64,000 bases of DNA from Endothia cerciana (lineage: Eukaryota; Ascomycota; Sordariomycetes; Diaporthales; Cryphonectriaceae). The stretch covers positions 248,001 through 312,000 of the forward strand of contig JALRMH010000045.1 of assembly GCA_026119935.1 (NCBI GenBank), given 5' to 3'. Shown here piece after piece: positions 23,936 to 36,700 of this stretch. The translations under genes and the position numbers were made by a program. Every line of letters begins with the position of its first letter. Positions within the stretch are counted from its first letter, which is position 1. The notes under the pieces were generated by a model, which saw only the letters and a program-made list of their open reading frames with translations, did no database searches and was not told the DNA's origin.

Positions 23936-25412
23936 TGCTGTGCAGGCGGTTCTTACCACCAAACCTTCTTACGTGCATACGGTCCTACACCACATCACAC
24001 GATGGGTGCCTCCCCCCTCTCTGGTCGACAACGTACCGATTCACCTGATCCCCCCTCTACGTACAGGTCTGGAGAACCGTCTCTAGGTGTGCTGCAACTT
24101 TGGTCGTTCGGCCTCGGGGGGGGGGGGGGCTCAGGATCCCCACGTTCCTGGTCCTCCAGCACGAGATACGCCAGGTACTGTGTACCATACAGAGGATGAG
24201 TACCACCGTATGGGCTACTACTGATGGGATGTACAATAGGCCGGAGCCGAGAGGGAGAGGGGGGGGCCATGACACCAACCTCCTAATTGCCCCACCCCCA
24301 CGGCGAGGGTCTAGTCCAGTGTCCTTAAGCAGCTCTTCCACTTCCACAGCCCGAGAACACGAGAACACGTCGGACGAGCACAGTGCAGGAGTCTCAATTC
24401 CAAGAGGGGTGGTGAATACCGTGGTATGGCTGGACAAGACAACCCGGCAACGCGGCCGCGGGCCAAAGCCAACTTTCCCATCTGATGCTATCCGTCTCCG
24501 CCGGCGGGATTATGGGACCATCCGAGGTCTGCACATCATCACCACCACCATGAGGGTTTTGTCCCTGCCCGTAGTTCTCAGATCCAGACTTGGCCTTCCT
24601 GGGCCTCCTGTGATATCGTTCTGACTGAAAAGGGTGGTCCCCGATTTCTGCCTTCGGTCATCACGAGGGGCCCTCAGGTCCTTGCTGGAATGGACTGGAC
24701 GACAAGGGACTGTCCCCGCCGTACGGACACAACTACATTCCGACTTTGGGATTCTGGCCGGACTAGAAGCACGAAAAGTGGATTTTGACATGCAACGGTA
24801 CCTGTCTCTTCTCATGGCGGTCAGTCCTTCCTCGACCTCGACACGCTCAACCACTGGTCACCCAACGAGGGCAGGCGTCCTCGTGATGACGGCATCGCGA
24901 ACGAGATGCGTTCGAGAAGGGGGCCACGTTGCGCCGGGGCAGCTGGAATGGCGGCCCAAGCATGTCCCGGCGGGCAGCGCAGTCACATCGCCCTCACCTA
25001 TTGGGACTCGCCGAGCCCCAATCACCCTCGTGGGTGAGGATGATTCGGATGACAAAGGCTCCCTATTTAGCCACACTGGCCACGTCCTGGCACGGCTCGG
25101 TCTCTCGCGTCTTCCAGAACAGCAATCCAGGCGTCCCGAAATAGCGGCCTAGCGCCACCCCAGGACACGCAAAGGGAGGGCTGACCCCCCGTCATTCATT
25201 GCCTGGCACGCCTGGCTGACCTGCATGTTCGCCTGCAAAGGAGAGTCACTACTGCAGTGTAAAGTGAGGCTGGTTCCAATTTGCATTCCAGCCTCCCTGG
25301 TCCAATCATTAATGGCCTTCCTCATGTACCTCACGACTCCTGTCTTACTGTTCGCGAACTGTCATTTTCGGTCTTGTTATTATATGATCTCCCCCGCGGG
25401 ACGAACAGCAAG

Positions 25413-25442
25413 ATCTTACAAGATGCCATCTTACAAGATGCC
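25413..25442 (+). repeat. 15-bp direct tandem duplication
   Basis: Two perfect adjacent copies of ATCTTACAAGATGCC. Confidence 0.85.
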
Positions 25443-26440
25443 ATCTCTGACGCTGGTGGTCATGCCCCTACAAACGGACAGACCGTGGCAGGAATTAGAA
25501 GCATGCGGGCAACGTCTGCCAGTCATTCGTCATGCGGGGCAGACGAGGTAAAGCACCAAGAGGGGCTCCCAAACTCCCAGTGGTCCCTCCCGGACACCGC
25601 CGTTGCACCATCTGAAGTCCACGAGTCTTACCCCTCGGTCTCGGATCTCGAAAGCGTCTAGCAACTTACACGTGTGCATTTGCCGTCCGCGGGGTTGGCC
25701 TCGCTGGGGCATGGGCAACATTCACACCGTCTGTCTGCCTGTCTGCTAGGAGCTTCTTGTTCTGGAAATGAGGACGGAGTGGAGCTCATCCTTCCTGCAT
25801 CACGAAAGAAACCCGGATCGCTCGCTTATGACCGACCGATTGACGGTCAGCACGGCATGGGTGACAGTGAGCTTGGGCCTTGGTGAATCTAACACCCGCC
25901 ATCCAAAAAATTTTCTGATTCCTGGTCCATCGCAACAAACCACGGCTCCTGGAGGACAAGGCTCGTGCTTCCGCAACAGCCTCCTGGACCATCAGTGCCC
26001 TTGAACCCCGGCTGGTATCGGGCGACTTATCGACCAAGCGGAAATCTGCTGGGGCACCGTCGCGCTGCGCAGACAACGACTCGGACAGGAATATCACTGG
26101 CAATGAGCTTCCTTCCCCTCTGGCGCCTACGGCATGCGCATTGACCTCCCAACGGCGTACGTCTCTACTGAGGGAAGCCATTGGAATATTCAGCACGCGT
26201 GCCTGAGTTCCCCGGGAGGCCCGTCAAATTAAGGACGGCTTTGGCCCGCCAGGCCCGCTTGCTGGCAGGGCTGTCAGAAATGTGGATTTCATCTCCATTT
26301 TTGTGACTGTGGGAACAAGCGACGCGGCATCTGTAGTGGGGTGCAAATTGCCCAGGCCCGTGATTTGCATCGCGCGACCGCTGTTTGGAGGGGTTATGTG
26401 CTGTCTGACTACAGCTCTCTGAGCGGTCGCAATATCTCCT

Positions 26441-26470
<30 letters not shown>
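26441..26470 (+). repeat. (AGC)10 microsatellite
   Basis: Ten perfect AGC units followed by three ATC units; not inside a supported reading frame. Confidence 0.9.
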
Positions 26471-26472
<2 letters not shown>

Positions 26473-29400
26473 CATCATAGTCGCTAGGATGTGATATAAC
26501 CATCGATCGCATCGCCAAGGACCTTTCGAATCATCTACACATTGAGTGATGTTAAGGAAGAGAGGGGTGGGGGGAGACCTACGAAGAGCTGCAAAGTCCC
26601 ATTCGCCTGCGAGAGCCCGGGGGCGTCTACGAACGGATTTGTATCCCAGCAAGCTCTTGTCACCCCTCAATCACATTCTGCGGAGACTCCTCCTTGGGTC
26701 ATCGCCGGTGGTGTGAGGAATCGTTTTCGCTTCCCTTGTTCCGTTGAGGCTGTGGATGTCCAAACGAACGGCTCGCTGTGCAGTTCTGGTTCTTCCATCG
26801 TCACGAGGCGAACATGCCTGTTGGACATCAATTGGACTTGACGCGTCCGGGATCACCGCCTCGACCCAGACCATCCAGGCCTGCGTTTCAGCAGTGCGTC
26901 CATCGCAGCTGGGAAGGCTCTGGAACGGGGCAGGTTCTCGCATTATATGCCCCTCCATCCTCTTCACTGCGACCGACTTTTCCATGCTTCCAAAACTTAC
27001 GATAATGGCGGTCTGCTTATCAGCGCGTCGTCAAGTGATGGCTGCCAGTGCGCGCCGGGCGGCGGGGGCTGCACAGTGCAACTTCGGACAGCTCAGCAAA
27101 CAGGCGTCGTGGGTTGGCTCCGGGTTCCTCAAACCAACAAAGGCCCGCCCGAACGAACGACTGGGGCCAGAGGGTCCGCGGCAGCACTTCCGGGCTGCGA
27201 CTAACCCACGCTCCCGGGGACCATTCCCCGGTTCAGTTTGACACATGGCTGCTAAAAATTAACCCTGGTTTCTCATTTCGACGCGCAGCACACCACCAGG
27301 AGTCTGGGCGCGCGCGCCTTCAAACCTGTTCGTGGGACCTTGACGCAAGACTGAGCCGAGCTCTCGAGAGCACCTCCCACAGTAGGGGGACTCACCCGTC
27401 CCCTCAGTGTTATGATGACGGGAAAGGCGCATCTTGTCTGCCGGCTGTCGGTCTACGAGACTGATGTTTATCTTACCTACGCGCCAGTCAACCACCACGA
27501 GCTCCCTGCTCCGGGGTAGAGGCCTCCCACGAGTCGTTCCCGACCTGCAATTCCCCTGACAATCACGACAGGCCCAGTCCCCGTGTCTCTCATTCTCAGC
27601 CTCCTTAATCTCAAGTTATGGCCAACCTCGCAGACACATATGCAAGGCTCGACGATTGCTTCTGCACCCTCGCCGGTTCTTGCTATGAGCTCTGGGGATT
27701 TGGAGGCATTTCACCACTCCACAACTCTTCAAGTGACGGCACTTCTTGGGTGGGTTCCGGACGATGGCGCATCTCGGAAACAGGCATGGGTCCGGGCTGG
27801 GATCCACTTGATCTCGTGAATTCGGCGGTTGTCTCGGAGGGTGGGATGAGTCTCAAACTCAAATCCAGGAGGCCAGAACCATGAGACGCAGTGAACTTGC
27901 GAGTTCAATAGCTCGGTCCAAGTACCCCGAGAACTCCCTAGTACTGCGGCTGTCTGGTGGCGTATGAAATTCGAGGGGGGGGTCCAGTCTGGAAAGGAGG
28001 ATATCAGACAGAGGCACTAGTTGGCGGCTGTCGACAGATTCTCTGTGCCACGGTGTTTTACATTTCTGAGCCGTCGGGCGACCCAGCAGAAGGAAATTTG
28101 GTTCCGAGGAGATCGCAGAGAGAACGACCTATATTCGCTTAGGGGTGGCTACGATCGTCATGGCTCAGCTGAGCTTTGTCTCGATGCAGCACGGCGAACT
28201 CTACAAAGGAGCTGCGAGGTGGTTGCCCACCTCGGGAAGTTGACGGGGAACTCGCATCTCAAGCCTCGTGCCACAGGGCCACGCGCCGTCCTTGGCCAGT
28301 CATTCACAATGCCTAAGGAATGAGACACCCGCCGGACGAAGAGTCCCAAGGAAGTGGCATCTAAAGGAGATGGACGCTGTCAAGTGGCCGCGGTCTGTAT
28401 CGGGCAAGAGCGAGCGATCGATGCGAGAGTCATAGCGTTTCAAGCGAGCGCTGCTCATCGGGAATGCCAATTGCTTGGTTCGGGAGCGCCCCGGCGCCCA
28501 GCTCGAAGGGCCCAGCAGGTGTGATGCGTCACAAAAAGATGATCCACGCTCAACAAGGCCGGTCGAGCGTCCGTCAACAGTCCAGAGTCTCGGGTTGCCG
28601 TCATCGCACCAATCGCTAGGGGCCTACGTGAGGGCGCTGTACACTACCGCTCCTTGACCACTGCCCGAGCGGCGCCTCGATGGCCTGAGGTGAGCTGGCA
28701 ACCGCAGACCACGGAAGGCAAGGCACAGAGGCTGAGAGCATTCACAAGTGCGCCAGGTCAGATCAGGGACTGGACCGATCGCGCGGGTCCCGTCCGGGGC
28801 GGGGAGGCTTGGTCAAGCAATGTCGGGGGTTATCTACACTCGGCGCCAGAGTCAACAAGAGCACGCTCAACCGACACTTTCTTCTTTTCTCTTCGGTGCA
28901 CAAGTATCTAGGCCGTGGTGTGGCATGTTTCACGGCAGCGACGGTCCGTTGTGTTTGTGCACCGATCTGCCTGCGCTCCCGTCTGGCTCCCGTGCCGGCT
29001 CTTAGAGGGGTGGTCTGCTCCGCGCAGACGATCACACAAGAGGCCTGTCTGTAGAGGCCCAGCGAGATGACCGCGACCAGTCGCCTCCTCGGTCACTTCC
29101 CGCAGCGGAGATGTGGAATTCGGGACCCGGAGGCAATGTAAGTCCATCACGGTAACTGTCTCCTCACAAGGGCTATTGGCGTTCGACTGTCGACATTATG
29201 ATGTCCGCGGTTGCACGTCTTGCGACATCAGACTCGTTCCCAATTGCTCGAATGCTTTCGCGGTGTTTTGGGGGGAGGGGGGAGGGGCGTCCCCCTGTCA
29301 CGAAAGCACACTGCCACCGGGCAGCAGTATCGATAGAGGATCCGAGTAAACATCTCGTCCAGCGGTGATGTCTACGAGCGTGGGGGTCCAGCACCATCTG

Positions 29401-31391
29401 GTTTGGGCATGTGAGAAGGGGCTTACCCCCGAGGCCTCAAGACGATGCGGGCCGTCCATGGGCCGACGTGCGTTGGCGTCTCATTTCCGCAGTGGCTCGG
29501 CTCGCCGAACTGGATGCCACGGTCGGCGACCGTTTCTGGGGGAGGGGGGCGCTGCCTAGAAGAGGAAGTTGCTTTTGGGTTGGTGGCCATGGCCACGTGA
29601 GTGGCCGGATTACGAGGGGCGCGGGCACGCAGTAGGCGGTAGCAGTATTGATATTGTTTTTATGGATTTGAGCATGGTAATAGGAAGGGACTTGGCCTGG
29701 CGGCTGTCTCGTTTACTTGGCCTCAGCGAGACACACTGATGAACTGGGAAACGGGCCATGCAGACCAGACGCCCGGCCAGCTCGGTGGAAGGCCAGTATT
29801 CTTTGAAACCACGCGGAACGGGAGCCGCAGCTCTTCCTTGGCATCCAACGGGCCGGACACCGCGCAGTGGTGGTGATGTGACACTAAGAAATCACAGGCA
29901 CCGAGAAGGATGGTGACGGAACTCAAGCTTGTCAGCTACCCATCGGTCGAATTTTTGATCTCCTCCCCGCTGGGTGCGTGGGCATCCTTCGAGGGATGGT
30001 GGGGGTTCCCATAAGGTAGGAAGCGGAGCGCACACTGCTTCTAGAAGACGTCGTCACCTGCAAACCCCCTGAGATCCTGATCCTCCCTTTGATGACGGGC
30101 TGGACCCCCCGAGGTCCAGCGATGCCCCCTCCCCCCCTTGTCAGCCGGCGCTCGGTGCAGCGAGCGCGGTATTCAGCCCTCCGCATAAGCACCTCACGCC
30201 GTTGCGAGCCCGCCCCCGCCCCCCCAACCTCTTCCTCTCCCTTGACGTATATACATCGCAAGACACACGCACAAGGGGGAAGACGTGCGGGCCTCGGCGC
30301 CAAGCCGCTGGGTGTGAGGCTTGGCGGTTTTCCTGTCAGCTCTGAATAAGGCCGGCGGCCGTGGTGCCAGAACAAAACGTGCTTGCCGCACCGGTGAGCC
30401 CAGAGGCGCAGCGTCGTGCAGACGCAACACAAATGCAATGCAACGGCGCGCGCCTTATCTCCCAGACCTGCCACACGCCCCCCCCCCCCCTCATTCCGCT
30501 CCTGCAGGCCGCTCGGTGCTGGTACACCACGCCTGCACAGATTGAGATTCCGCTCGGCAGGGCGGCACCTCAGCGAGGGACATGCTCTGAAGAACCCCGG
30601 ATTTGCATGCGGTAGAATTGTTGGGTAAAAAGTGATTCGGGGGAGGATCCTCTCCTGGGTCGGGTGCGAGAAGAAGCCCGCCCCACGGGCAGTGCTTAAC
30701 CACCGGCTGATATGGGCTATCTCGTCGTAATATTGAATCCTAAGGGTCCTCTCTCGCGCGGGGCAACCTGCTAGACGCGGTGGGAATTTTCAATACCTCG
30801 CGGGCGCTGCAGGACGCCGGGCGACACCCCCACGACTACGGGTTTCTTTTGTGCGCCGCCGAGCACCCTCACCCGGATCAAAACCTCTTGCTCATTACCC
30901 AGAATATGCCTCCCCTCCCCTCCCCTCCCCTCCCCCTTCTCTCTCTCCGGAGGTGAGATTTCGAATAAGCAACCGGGATTCTTCAGATATACCATACCAT
31001 ATAGTGGCGGGCGTATGACAAGGCCGGGGGAGGGGGAAGGGGGAGGAAGACCGTCAGACGGGCCGAGCAGTGAGGTTCCTGCTCGGTACCGCAAGCCGCA
31101 TGACGAGGACGTCCCAGGGGCATGCTCAGAAGGGAAAGGACCCTCTTACCCAAACATCCCAGCGTGACATCGCTCGCGAGCTGAAAAAGTTCCTGACGGG
31201 CAAACGGGCGGCACTGTATATCTGCACCATAGCAACTCGGGGGAACAGAGACCTGTGGCGGTGAGGTCCTTGGCGAAGCAAGCACGCTTGGCTGTGGGAA
31301 ATAATAAAGAAAAAGAAAAAAAAAACAAGAAAAAAAACAACCACCCAAACCAACAAATTATACGGCCACTTCGCCGCTCTATCGCTGTCTT

Positions 31392-31398
31392 ACACACA

Positions 31399-31451
<53 letters not shown>

Positions 31452-31463
31452 GGGGGGGGGGGG
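31392..31463 (+). repeat. Compound (AC)n(AG)n microsatellite with adjacent 13-G run
   Basis: About twelve AC units pass directly into about sixteen AG units, then after GATG a 13-G run at 31451-31463. Non-coding. Confidence 0.9.
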
Positions 31464-32587
31464 CAAAGGGTGGCGTGCAGGCTGGACGCAGGTTAACAGC
31501 ACGGTACCCTTGTAGTGTCTCTGTGACGGGGGGCCTATAACTATGTTTACTGGTCGTCTAGAGAAGCAATTTTGGCAGATGGACGGGCTCGATGACGAAC
31601 CTATGGCAGTGTACCACCCTCGTGTCAGCCAGCACCCCCCTCCCGGGCTAGGCAAATTACAGCCGCCAGTGTCAGCTCCAGGGGGGGGGGTGTACTTTCG
31701 AGTTCGGCCTGGGGCAGCATGGATTATGATGCTGGGAGGCGGCAGTCAGAGCCTTCGCAGGCGGCGGAGTATCTTTTTTCTTTCTTTCTTTCTCGAGAGT
31801 ACCCTGAGGACGGGCCCTTCGGGAACCTCCTCACTAGTCTCCTTGACAATATAGGACGAGACAGCAGCACGGCAGACTAGATGACAACAAAGACACGTGC
31901 TGCCCTGTTGAGGGGGGGTTCGGACTAGGTATTCGCGACCACTTATATCTGAAGACCGTGGACAGACAACTACAGATGGACATCACCGCCTGCAGAGGTG
32001 GTGATTGTCGTATCGTATCACATCATATGGTATCGTGGATTGGACCTCGAAGCTAGGAAGTGAGCTCAGGACTCCACACACAGAGAGAGAGAGAGAGAGA
32101 GAAGAGAGAGGCCAGGGGGACATGATGAGATTGAGAGAGGGGGAACAGGGGGGACAGGGGGACAGAGAGACAGAGAGCGAGAGGACTCGCTCGGGGCTTC
32201 GCATGTGCGGGATCTGCTGAGCCCTGCACTGCACCCCGCTTCCTCCAGGTCCACGCCGCCCATGGTGACAGTGCTCTTAGTGCTCCTCCTAGTGCCCCCT
32301 CCCTATTACTACCTATGGTAATGTGCCCTCCCCCCTTCCCTATACCGGTGCAGTGCAGTGTGCTCCAGCCCGAATGTCGAGAGTCGGACGGTACTTCCCA
32401 CCTTACCTGCCAGACACAGTAATACACGGTAGCTACAGCGCTATGTATATGGTCCTAAGTGACCGGGGGGGGGGCAGACATACGGGGCGCAACGGGTCCA
32501 GTGCAGCCCATCTCCACCCCTCCCCACTCCTCCACTCCAGTGCAGTCCAGTGCAGTCCAGTGCAGCGCGGTTCATGTGCACTCAGCC

Positions 32588-32697
32588 AGTAACTCAGTCA
32601 GCCAATAACCTCAGTAACTCAGTCAGCCAGTAACATCAGTAACTCGGTCAGCCAGTAACCTCAGTCAGTCAGTCAGTCAGTCAGTCAGTCAGTCAGC
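32588..32697 (+). repeat. 25-bp minisatellite grading into (AGTC)n
   Basis: About three degenerate copies of a unit built from AGTAAC, TCAGTCAGCC and AGTAACCTC are followed by about nine AGTC tetramers. It lies about 1.1 kb upstream of the RasGEF start. Confidence 0.8.
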
Positions 32698-32920
32698 CTG
32701 CCTAACTGCCGGCCTGTTTGCCTGCCAGTCAGATCCCCTTGCCAGAGCCAGAGCCAGAGGCCGTACGGTCCGGTCTGGTCTGCCAGTCCTCCACGCTGCA
32801 GCTGCACGAGACGAGACATCCGGGGACCCTCGCCCCTTTTGACCTCTCTGCTTTCCTGCTTGTCCTCTGCCACACTCATCACCCGGTCAGCAGAGAGACG
32901 TGAGACCTCTGGCATCTCCT

Positions 32921-32972
32921 CCTCCTCCTCCTCCTCCTCCTTCTCCTCCTCCTCCTTCTCCTCCTTCTCCTT
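32921..32972 (+). repeat. (CTC/CTT)n pyrimidine tract
   Basis: About fifty bases of nearly pure CTC and CTT triplets, 800 bp upstream of the RasGEF start; possibly a promoter pyrimidine tract. Confidence 0.8.
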
Positions 32973-33774
32973 GTTCATGTTCTTCTTTTCTTGTTTTGTT
33001 TCCCCTGGTCGTCTGCCGCCCTCAGCCATAGTACATACATAGTACCGTCCTTGTACCTGGTAAACTGTGGTATCCATCCTCGCGACCAGGGAGGGACCCC
33101 GGCCCAGACTCTCCCGCCCACTCTCGCGAACCATACACCCACCCCAATTACATGCGCCTACCGCCATACACCACACACCACGCCAGGCCAGGCCAGGCCA
33201 GGGCCAGGGCCGCCGCAGCAGCAACAGCAGCAGCCAGATACGACCCGGCCCAATCCCAATCCCAAATACCCAAAACCCCCAACGCCGACCCGTATTTCTC
33301 TACTCCCGTATTTCCCTGTCCGCTACCCGCCCACGAGACAAAGCTGCGGCCATTCACAAAGCCTATCGCGGGTCATCCTGCCTGCTGCCAATCTCAGAGC
33401 AGAGGAGAGCACTGCACTGGACGGCGCTCCACGACACGAACACAGCACTGCTCAGCATAGCGGCAGCAGCTTATCCGCGAGGCGAGAGGCGAGACTCTAC
33501 CGTGTCGGCATCGCCCTCCCCCCTCGAAACCCGTGCCCCTCGGCCCTACAGCAGTCTCACGAGGCTCTTGAGCTTTCCTCGCCGAGCCTGTCCTGCCGTC
33601 GACACACGTCCCAGGACACGACACCGCCTGCCCCTCGATCGCCACCGTCTCGGGCGAGGCACACACACACACACACGAGACGGGAGCCGCGAGCCGTCAC
33701 GATACGATACGGCCGCATGGGCCGGCCCTGAGATCCCTACCTGCCCAGCTCACCGCATCAGGGCCATCATCACG

Positions 33775-36700
33775 ATGCTCATGACGCAGAGCGCAGTCTC
33801 AGCATTCGCACAGGGCCGCCAGCAGCAGCAGAACAACGGCAGCACATACGACGCACGCCTCGACGACGCTTCGCAGTCCGGGGACTCGACCGACCCGGCG
33901 TCGGTCGGCAACCAAGCCAACACTACCTACTACCAGCCGTTCGCCATGAACGGTATCGTCGGCACCGCACCTCCCGGTGCCATGTACGTCCGTGCCCTCT
34001 ACGACTACGAGGCCGACGACAGGACGAGCCTGAGCTTCCACGAGGGCGACGTCATCCAGGTCATCACGCAGCTGGAGAGCGGCTGGTGGGACGGCGTCAT
34101 AAACGGCGTCCGCGGGTGGTTCCCGAGCAACTACTGCCAGGTCATCAGCAGCACCGACGAGCTGGCCGAGATCGACCCGCAGGAGAATGGCCTGAACGAC
34201 CCGCTGGAGGAGGAGCTGGAGGAGGAGTCGTACGACGAGGAGGAGGGCGACATGTCCGAGCTCGAGGAGCTCCCCCTCGAGGGCACAGGCTTCGGCGAGA
34301 AGCAGTCCAAGGCCGACTACTGGATCCCCCAGGCCACCCCTGACGGCCGCCTGTTCTACTACAACACCATGACCGGGGAGAGCAGCTCGGAGCTGCCTCT
34401 GGAGTCGCCCTCGTCGGTGCACGAGAACGGCCCGCTGGACCGGATGGGCGTCAGCATGCCGGACAGGACCAGGCCGCCCCCGGAGCTGATGGCCAGGGGT
34501 CTGATGCAGGACGAGGACGAGGATTCGGAGGCCACCTCCGCATCAGAACTGGATGGTGAGAACCTCATGTTCGGTCGCCAGGTAAGACAACTCGCAACTC
34601 CTACCGCGTTCCCCCGGTGGTCGCGATACCGAGGGCTGTCCACTAAACCGTTTCCTACTTAGCAGGGTCGCAACCGACGCTCCTTGAGCAAGGACGGCAT
34701 ATCGCCCGCGCCATCCCTGGATTCGATCAACGGCCAATACTCCTTTGGTAGGAACAACAGTACCATAGGTTCAGCGCGGCTGCCGGACCAGGCCCCCACG
34801 TTCACGGCCGGTGCCACGTTCAATCTACCCACGGCCGCGACGATACCTCGCTCATTCTTCGACGACGGGAGCACGCCGCCGCTGACCTGGAGCCGCTTGG
34901 TCTCAAACATGAAGAAGGCCATCGACCGTTACCGGGAGGCTATCAACAATGGCGACAAGTCCGAATACGTAGCGCGGGCGGAGGACATTTCGGACCACCT
35001 GCGACTCCTCTTGGCGGCCGGCTCAGGCACCACCGACAACCACTCGGGCCAGCCTTCGATCATCTCTACCAACAAGGCGCTGTATCCCCACTTCAGGGAC
35101 ATGATGTCCAAGTTCTCCAAGCTTGTCGTCTCCTCGCATATTGCGGCTGCTGATTTCCCGGCGCCCGAGTCCGGGCCGAAGTGTCTGCAGGAGGCCGATG
35201 GCGTCTTGCTAGGCGTGTTCAGCTACGTGGAGGTTGCAAGGCAGCAGAGAGGCGAGGAGATCCCCAGGCTGTTCCCCGGGTTTGTCATCGGCAGCACGAC
35301 CGGGGGCAGCTGGCAGAACAACGGCCTCGGCCCCCGCGATCCCATCACGTCGAACTTCCTGGATGACGAGGAGGGTGTTGTCGAGCCGACGGTGATCCTC
35401 GACGGGAAGCTGCTGGAGCGGCTAGACGAGCTGAAGCGGATGCTCGTGTCGAGTATCCGCGAGCTGGACAAGAACCTGGTCGTCAGCGACAAGGTTGTCA
35501 CGCCCTACAAGCACGAGATCATTGCCAACAACGTCTGCTCCACCGGCGGGAGGGTGATCGAGACCTTCAAGCCCTGGATAGCAATGATCGAGTCTATTGA
35601 CCTGTCGTCACTGGAGAACAGCTTCCAGACCCCGCAGCTCACCGACTTCAGCATCAACAAGCAGAGTCTGTACGACAACATCTCCGACCTGATCTTGGGC
35701 TGCCAGGCCGTCGCGGGACCGCTCGCGGACGAGTGGTCAGAAGTTCGCGGCGAGGCGCTCGAGAACCGACTGGAATACGTGAGGCAATGTGCCAGGGCCC
35801 TGGAGACCAACTCGTCGCACATCGGCTTCTCGCTGCAGCTGTTGTCCGAGCAGGTTCAGATCAACCTCCAGCAGCAGGCGGAAGCGCGTGCGAGGGAAGA
35901 GCAGCAGTCGAGACAGCAGTTGACCCGCGGAGAGACCATGCCATACGCTGGCCAACACGCACGGACCGAGTCTCGGATCACGCGACCGCCATTGACTACG
36001 TCCCAGTCATACACCGAGGGCGAGACCAACATCGCCAACAACATCAGCAGGCAGGCGGGGACCTACTCCAAAGTTAGGAAGATATTCGGAGAAGACCCAA
36101 CACCCCAGCAGAGTGCTATTGACGAGACGCCGGAATTCCTGCGCCTGGACTACGAGCACGAGTTAATATTGGACTTCAAGGTGTCGCCGCCTCAGATCAA
36201 GGGAGGTTCTCTCACGGCCTTGGTGGAGCAGCTCACTCGACACGACAAGCTCGACTCAAACTTCAACAACACCTTCCTCCTTACCTACAGGTCGTTCACA
36301 ACAGCGCGGGAGCTGTTCGAGCTCCTGGTCCACAGGTTCGGTATCCAGCCGCCTGAGGGTCTTTCCCCGACAGAATTCGAAGTGTGGAGGGAGAGGAAGC
36401 AGAGTCCCATTCGGTTCCGTGTTGTCAACATCTTGAAGAACTGGTTTGAGACTTTCTGGATGGAGGATAGCCAGGAGGAGGAGACCAAGAACTTGATACG
36501 GGACGTCTACAACTTCGCAAGGGACACGGTCAAGTCGACGGAAACCCCCGGGTCCGCTCCGTTGATGGCCGTGCTGGATCAGAGGATGAGCGGCAAGGAC
36601 GTTGGAAGGCGCCTGATTCAGACACAAAACCAGTCGGCGCCCGCGCCTATCATGCCCAAGAACATGAAGAAGCTCAAGTTCCTGGATATTGACCCTACCG

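Larger units (their letters stand above)
23117..33774. other. Gene-free stretch of 10.7 kb
   Basis: I find no family similarity, no open frame over about 180 codons and no coherent chain of exons on either strand. Base composition is like the rest of the window, not AT-rich, so it does not look RIP-mutated. It carries G/C runs (24116-24129, 30478-30490, 31451-31463 and others), (AGC)10 at 26441-26470, a compound AC/AG repeat at 31392-31447 and dense repeats from 32.0 kb on. It may hold long promoters, leaders or non-coding transcripts. Confidence 0.5.

Noticed and set aside
24634..25152. 172-codon plus-strand frame in the gene-free stretch
   Set aside because: No recognisable domain, no flanking exons with matching phase.
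29932..30474. 180-codon minus-strand frame in the gene-free stretch
   Set aside because: Arg/Gly/Pro-rich composition typical of chance frames in GC-rich DNA; crosses no conserved block.
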